From NCBI RefSeq assembly GCF_009724685.1, contig NZ_WMEF01000009.1, forward strand, positions 124,001-188,000: a DNA stretch of 64,000 nt, written 5' to 3'. The position numbers were made by a program, and so were the translations under genes. Shown here piece by piece: positions 60,774 to 64,000 of this stretch. Below the pieces are notes generated by a model that saw only the letters and a program-made list of their open reading frames with translations, was not told where the DNA came from and searched no databases. How positions within the stretch are numbered: position 1 is the first letter of the stretch; the number at the start of each line of letters is the position of its first letter. This stretch comes from Lysinibacillus cavernae. Lineage in GTDB: Bacteria; Bacillota; Bacilli; Bacillales_A; Planococcaceae.

Positions 60774-61874
60774 TTATACATTAAAACGGAATAACATAAT
60801 ATCGCCATCTTGTACTTCATACTCTTTACCCTCAAGACGTACTTTACCAGCTTCCTTAGCTGCTGCTTGAGAACCTGCCTCTAGTAAATCATCGTAAGCA
60901 ACTGTTTCTGCTCGGATAAAGCCACGTTCAAAGTCTGTATGAATGATACCTGCACATTGTGGTGCCTTCATACCTTTGCGGAACGTCCATGCACGTACCT
61001 CTTGTACACCTGCAGTGAAGTACGTAGCTAATCCTAATAAATCATAAGAAGTACGGATTAATTGATCTAAGCCTGATTCTTTTATTCCTAGTTCTTCTAA
61101 GAACATAGCTTTTTCTTCATCATCAAGCTCAGAAATTTCTTCTTCAATTTTTGCACAAATTGTAATCACTTGAGCACCTTCTGCTGAAGCATACTCACGT
61201 ACTTTTTTCACATATTCATTATTGTCTGCATCCGCTACTTCATCTTCTGAAACGTTTGCAACATAAAGCATTGGTTTAATTGTTAACAAATGAAGACCTT
61301 TAATTACCTTTAGTTCATCATCAGAAAGCTCTGCGGCACGTGCAGGTTTACCGTTTTCTAATTGTTCTTTAATTTTTAAAAGAACTGGCTCTTCCACCAT
61401 AGCCTCTTTATCTTTTTGTTTTGCCATTTTGCTAACACGTTGTAAACGTTTATCTACAGATTCTAAGTCAGCAAGTGCAAGCTCTAGATTAATAACCTCT
61501 ATATCATCAATTGGGTCTACTGAACCAGATACGTGCGTAATGTTTTCGTCTACAAAACAACGTACAACCTGACAAATTGCATCTACTTCACGAATATGAG
61601 CAAGGAATTTATTTCCTAATCCTTCACCTTTAGAAGCGCCTTTTACAATTCCTGCGATATCTGTGAATTCAAATGCAGTTGGTACAGTTTTTTTCGGTAC
61701 AACTAATTCTGTTAATTTATCTAAACGTGCATCTGGTACTTCAACAATACCAACGTTCGGATCAATCGTTGCGAATGGATAGTTTGCAGCCAATGCGCCC
61801 GCTTTTGTAATTGCGTTAAATAATGTTGATTTTCCAACGTTAGGTAAACCAACGATTCCAGCTGTTAATGCCAT
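60774..61874 (-). CDS. ychF: redox-regulated ATPase YchF (Obg family)
   Basis: 366 residues. P-loop NTPase of the OLA1/YchF group: G1 GLPNVGKST (from about 9), G3 DIAGIVKG, and the changed G4 NVSE (Asn-x-x-Glu) that makes it prefer ATP over GTP. C-terminal TGS domain (about 280-366) with AWTFRKGMKAPQCAGIIHTD. Binds ribosomes; linked to stress responses. ATG 61874; a longer frame starts at 61886. Confidence 0.97.
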   Translation of the reverse strand: MALTAGIVGLPNVGKSTLFNAITKAGALAANYPFATIDPNVGIVEVPDARLDKLTELVVPKKTVPTAFEFTDIAGIVKGASKGEGLGNKFLAHIREVDAICQVVRCFVDENITHVSGSVDPIDDIEVINLELALADLESVDKRLQRVSKMAKQKDKEAMVEEPVLLKIKEQLENGKPARAAELSDDELKVIKGLHLLTIKPMLYVANVSEDEVADADNNEYVKKVREYASAEGAQVITICAKIEEEISELDDEEKAMFLEELGIKESGLDQLIRTSYDLLGLATYFTAGVQEVRAWTFRKGMKAPQCAGIIHTDFERGFIRAETVAYDDLLEAGSQAAAKEAGKVRLEGKEYEVQDGDIMLFRFNV

Positions 61875-61973
61875 GGATGGACACAACCTTTCTATACTCA
61901 GTTCAAATTTTTTCTCTCATATAACCTTATCTATTATATTGATTCACTCATAAAAAGTCTAATATGCCTGATG

Positions 61974-62174
61974 TTAAGCCTCATTAGCCGATATTAAAAC
62001 CTTTTTCATTTTTTTCTCAAATTCACGGCGTGGAATCATTACACTATGCTGACATCCTTCGCATTTGATTCGTACATCTGCTCCCATCCGAATGATTTTC
62101 CACTTATTTACACCACATGGATGTTGTTTTTTCATTTCAACGATATCATTTAAACCGAATATTTTTGCTTCCAT
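61974..62174 (-). CDS. yyzM: YyzM-like DUF951 protein
   Basis: 66 residues with the hallmark VEMKKQHPCGVNKWKIIRMG and RIKCEGCQHSVMIPRREFEK; HPCG and CEGC suggest a zinc site. Small conserved Firmicute protein of unknown role, next to ychF as in B. subtilis. ATG 62174 with GGGGAG upstream; one base after the mscS stop. Confidence 0.92.
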   Translation of the reverse strand: MEAKIFGLNDIVEMKKQHPCGVNKWKIIRMGADVRIKCEGCQHSVMIPRREFEKKMKKVLISANEA

Positions 62175-62175
62175 T

Positions 62176-63048
62176 TTATTCACTTCTCCCCTCATCTTTG
62201 CTATAGAACATCATTTTTGGATAGGCCATTGGTATATTATTTTCTTCAAGGAGTTTCGTAACGTCACGTCGAATGGTACGTGCTACACCATATTGTTGTT
62301 GCGGTAATGTTTCAGCAGCAATACGTATCGTTACCTCCGTTCCTTTAACATTTTGCACACCTAAAAACACTGGAGCCGCAATTAACTCCTTGTATATTTT
62401 TGGTAATGTCTCTAAATATTTTTTAATAACCGCTTCAGCTTTTTCAAAATCAGCATCAGTAGCAATTTGTAAATCTATAAATATTTTAGAGTTGTTAACT
62501 GAATAATTGACAACCTCGCCGATTGCACCATTAGGAATTATAAACTGCTCACCAGTAACACCATTAATTTTCGTTGTACGTAAACCAATTTCTACAACCG
62601 TTCCTTCTGCTGCATTAATTTTTATATAATCCCCTACACCAAACTGGTCTTCAAAAATAATAAAGAACCCTGTAATAACATCCTTCACTAAACTTTGAGC
62701 ACCGAAACCTACTGCTAAACCAACTATCCCTGCACCGGCTAATAGACCTGCTACCTTTATTTCTAAGGAAGAAAGTATGCCGATGATTGCTGAAAAGTAA
62801 ACAACATAGGAAATCACGCTTTGTAATAATCTTGCAATTGTTCGTTGGCGACGCTCTGAGTGGTTTAATGGGGAACGCACTCGTATTAGAAACACTTTTT
62901 TAATAAATTTTTTACCTAATCTTACAGCTATCCATGATGCTAATAAAATGAGCAAAATCTCTATGGATGCATTAATAACCGTTTCCCAAAGGTCCTCAGA
63001 TGTGAGTTTATCCCAGTACCTCTCCATTAATTTTTTATTCTCTTCCAT
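62176..63048 (-). CDS. small-conductance mechanosensitive channel (MscS family)
   Basis: About 290 residues: three N-terminal helices (about 22-45, 70-90, 95-120), pore helix with AGIVGLAVGFGAQSLVKDVI, then the cytoplasmic beta and alpha/beta domains (DYIKINAAEGTVVEIGLRTT, FIIPNGAIGEVVNYS). Opens on membrane tension to release solutes on hypo-osmotic shock. AGAGG precedes; ATG 63048 or 63051. One unit with yyzM and probably ychF. Confidence 0.95.
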   Translation of the reverse strand: MEENKKLMERYWDKLTSEDLWETVINASIEILLILLASWIAVRLGKKFIKKVFLIRVRSPLNHSERRQRTIARLLQSVISYVVYFSAIIGILSSLEIKVAGLLAGAGIVGLAVGFGAQSLVKDVITGFFIIFEDQFGVGDYIKINAAEGTVVEIGLRTTKINGVTGEQFIIPNGAIGEVVNYSVNNSKIFIDLQIATDADFEKAEAVIKKYLETLPKIYKELIAAPVFLGVQNVKGTEVTIRIAAETLPQQQYGVARTIRRDVTKLLEENNIPMAYPKMMFYSKDEGRSE

Positions 63049-63141
63049 CATTACCACCTCTTGAATAACTTGCTAAAAATTTGCGTATACTGCATAAAAA
63101 TTGAACACTTCTAAAAAAATAAAAAGAAAGTGAGTTTTTTT

Positions 63142-63774
63142 ATGAATACTATACCAAATTTGTTACTACCTTATTCCCTTCATCACGAAAGTAAAAATGC
63201 TGTTTGGCAATTAAGTACATTATTTTTAGAACATATACCGTTTCATCATGAACGATTAATTTTTTGTTGTATCGGCAGCGACCGCTGTACAGGTGATACA
63301 CTTGGTCCATTAACGGGTAGCTTCTTAAAAAAATCTGTTAGCTTCCCCTATGAAATTGTAGGTTCTTTAGAAGATCCTTTACATGCTCTAAACTTAGATT
63401 CTACTATGCAACAGCTACACAATCATACTACAAAACCATTCATTATTGCGATTGATGCATGTCTCGGCAGTGAACAAAATGTTGGTCATATTTCAGTTCA
63501 AAGCGGACCCATCTTCCCTGGAAAAGCTGTAAAAAAAGAATTACCCCCAATTGGAGACATTTCCGTCAAAGGAATCGTCAATATTGGAGGCTTTATGGAA
63601 ATGCTTGTTTTACAAAATACAAGACTTCATATTTCTTATGCTATGGCTGAAAAGCTTTCAAGAGCTTTATTACTGGCTGCCCATCGTTATTCACTGAAAA
63701 GTGTAGAAGATAGCAACCATAACGCCAACAACGATGATACCTGGCAGCAAGTTAGCAGCTTTGATCTTAGCTAA
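63142..63774 (+). CDS. yyaC: YyaC-like protein (DUF1256, spore protease-related)
   Basis: 210 residues. FCCIGSDRCTGDTLGPLTGS and AIDACLGSEQNVGHISVQSG are signature stretches of YyaC, a relative of the germination protease GPR made during sporulation; GGFMEMLVLQNTRL lies near the end. ATG 63142 follows GAAAGTGAG; GTG at 63130 is possible. The C-terminal tail (about 28 residues, polar) overlaps the DUF554 gene on the other strand by 84 bases. Confidence 0.9.
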   Translation: MNTIPNLLLPYSLHHESKNAVWQLSTLFLEHIPFHHERLIFCCIGSDRCTGDTLGPLTGSFLKKSVSFPYEIVGSLEDPLHALNLDSTMQQLHNHTTKPFIIAIDACLGSEQNVGHISVQSGPIFPGKAVKKELPPIGDISVKGIVNIGGFMEMLVLQNTRLHISYAMAEKLSRALLLAAHRYSLKSVEDSNHNANNDDTWQQVSSFDLS

Positions 63775-64000
63775 GCCTGCAATGTTCAATCCTATAGCCA
63801 TAATCATCACACCACCTACAGCTGTCATTTCTGTAATGAACATTTGTAGTGCAGCATCAGGAATAAAGGAACTAATAACACCTGCAAAAAGTGCTATTAA
63901 TCCTTGATAAACAAAGACTGGTACTGCGGATAGCAGGACACCTATGCCTAATGTGGATGCTAGAATAATGGATGTAAATCCATCTATCAACCCTTTTGTA
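63691..64000 (-). CDS. DUF554 membrane protein, C-terminal part (cut by window edge)
   Basis: The visible 103 residues contain three or four hydrophobic helices (for example ILASTLGIGVLLSAVPVFVY and MIMAIGLNIAGLAKIKAANL) of the DUF554 family (YdfK/YqgA-like transporters of unknown substrate). The frame is open to the window edge, so the N-terminal half lies outside. Converges on and overlaps yyaC. Confidence 0.88.
   Translation of the reverse strand, partial: TKGLIDGFTSIILASTLGIGVLLSAVPVFVYQGLIALFAGVISSFIPDAALQMFITEMTAVGGVMIMAIGLNIAGLAKIKAANLLPGIIVVGVMVAIFYTFQ

Overview
The window is low-GC Firmicute DNA, most likely Lysinibacillus (L. sphaericus/fusiformis group). This is inferred from gene content and order: a core block dnaB-purA / walRKHIJ-htrC-rlmH laid out as near the Bacillus subtilis origin, a gamma-type spore protein, YyaC, an S-layer-homology (SLH) surface protein, malate:quinone oxidoreductase and a B. 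subtilis-type gluconate operon. No rRNA or tRNA gene, intact insertion sequence or CRISPR array was seen.

Layout. 1-11 kb is accessory: a cut-off alpha/beta hydrolase, a MarR regulator beside a palindrome-controlled bactofilin-like gene pair, mqo behind a foldable leader RNA, a nucleotidyltransferase, and a large SLH adhesin with a 16-copy Gly-Glu-Pro-Gly repeat. The adhesin block is flanked by 54-bp direct repeats. 11.3-16.5 kb is the gntRKPZ operon with its operator, promoter and an internal cre site. 16.5-31.7 kb is mixed: BRCT protein, PpiB-like lipoprotein, LytTR/DUF3021 pair, class C beta-lactamase-fold protein, a GAF-GAF-PAS-GGDEF-EAL protein followed by a ThDP enzyme, an LRR membrane protein, a Dus enzyme, an MBL hydrolase and an MFS exporter.

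31.8-40.1 kb is the most interesting stretch. The 3' end of rlmH (the site used by staphylococcal SCC elements) is copied, with inverted-repeat arms, four more times at about 31.9, 33.3, 35.5 and 36.6 kb. The copies divide the DNA downstream of rlmH into short cargo modules: DUF445 protein; HEAT-like protein plus LysM-3D protein; HepT/MntA toxin-antitoxin; broken Fic gene plus LysR/nitroreductase/EamA exporter. This looks like a tandem array of SCC-like cassettes or their remains. No ccr recombinase is in the window.

40.1-64 kb is conserved core, mostly minus strand. In transcription order from the right: mscS-yyzM-ychF; rpsF-ssb-rpsR; yybS-gdpP-rplI-dnaB; purA; an M23 endopeptidase; walR-walK-walH-walI-walJ-htrC; a CxxH/CxxC protein; rlmH. 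A cluster of DnaA boxes lies between rlmH and htrC. Gene order and strand suggest that the origin lies beyond the right edge. The core ties together cell-wall homeostasis (WalRK, M23 protease), c-di-AMP turnover (GdpP), replication (DnaB, SSB) and translation (S6, S18, L9, RlmH).
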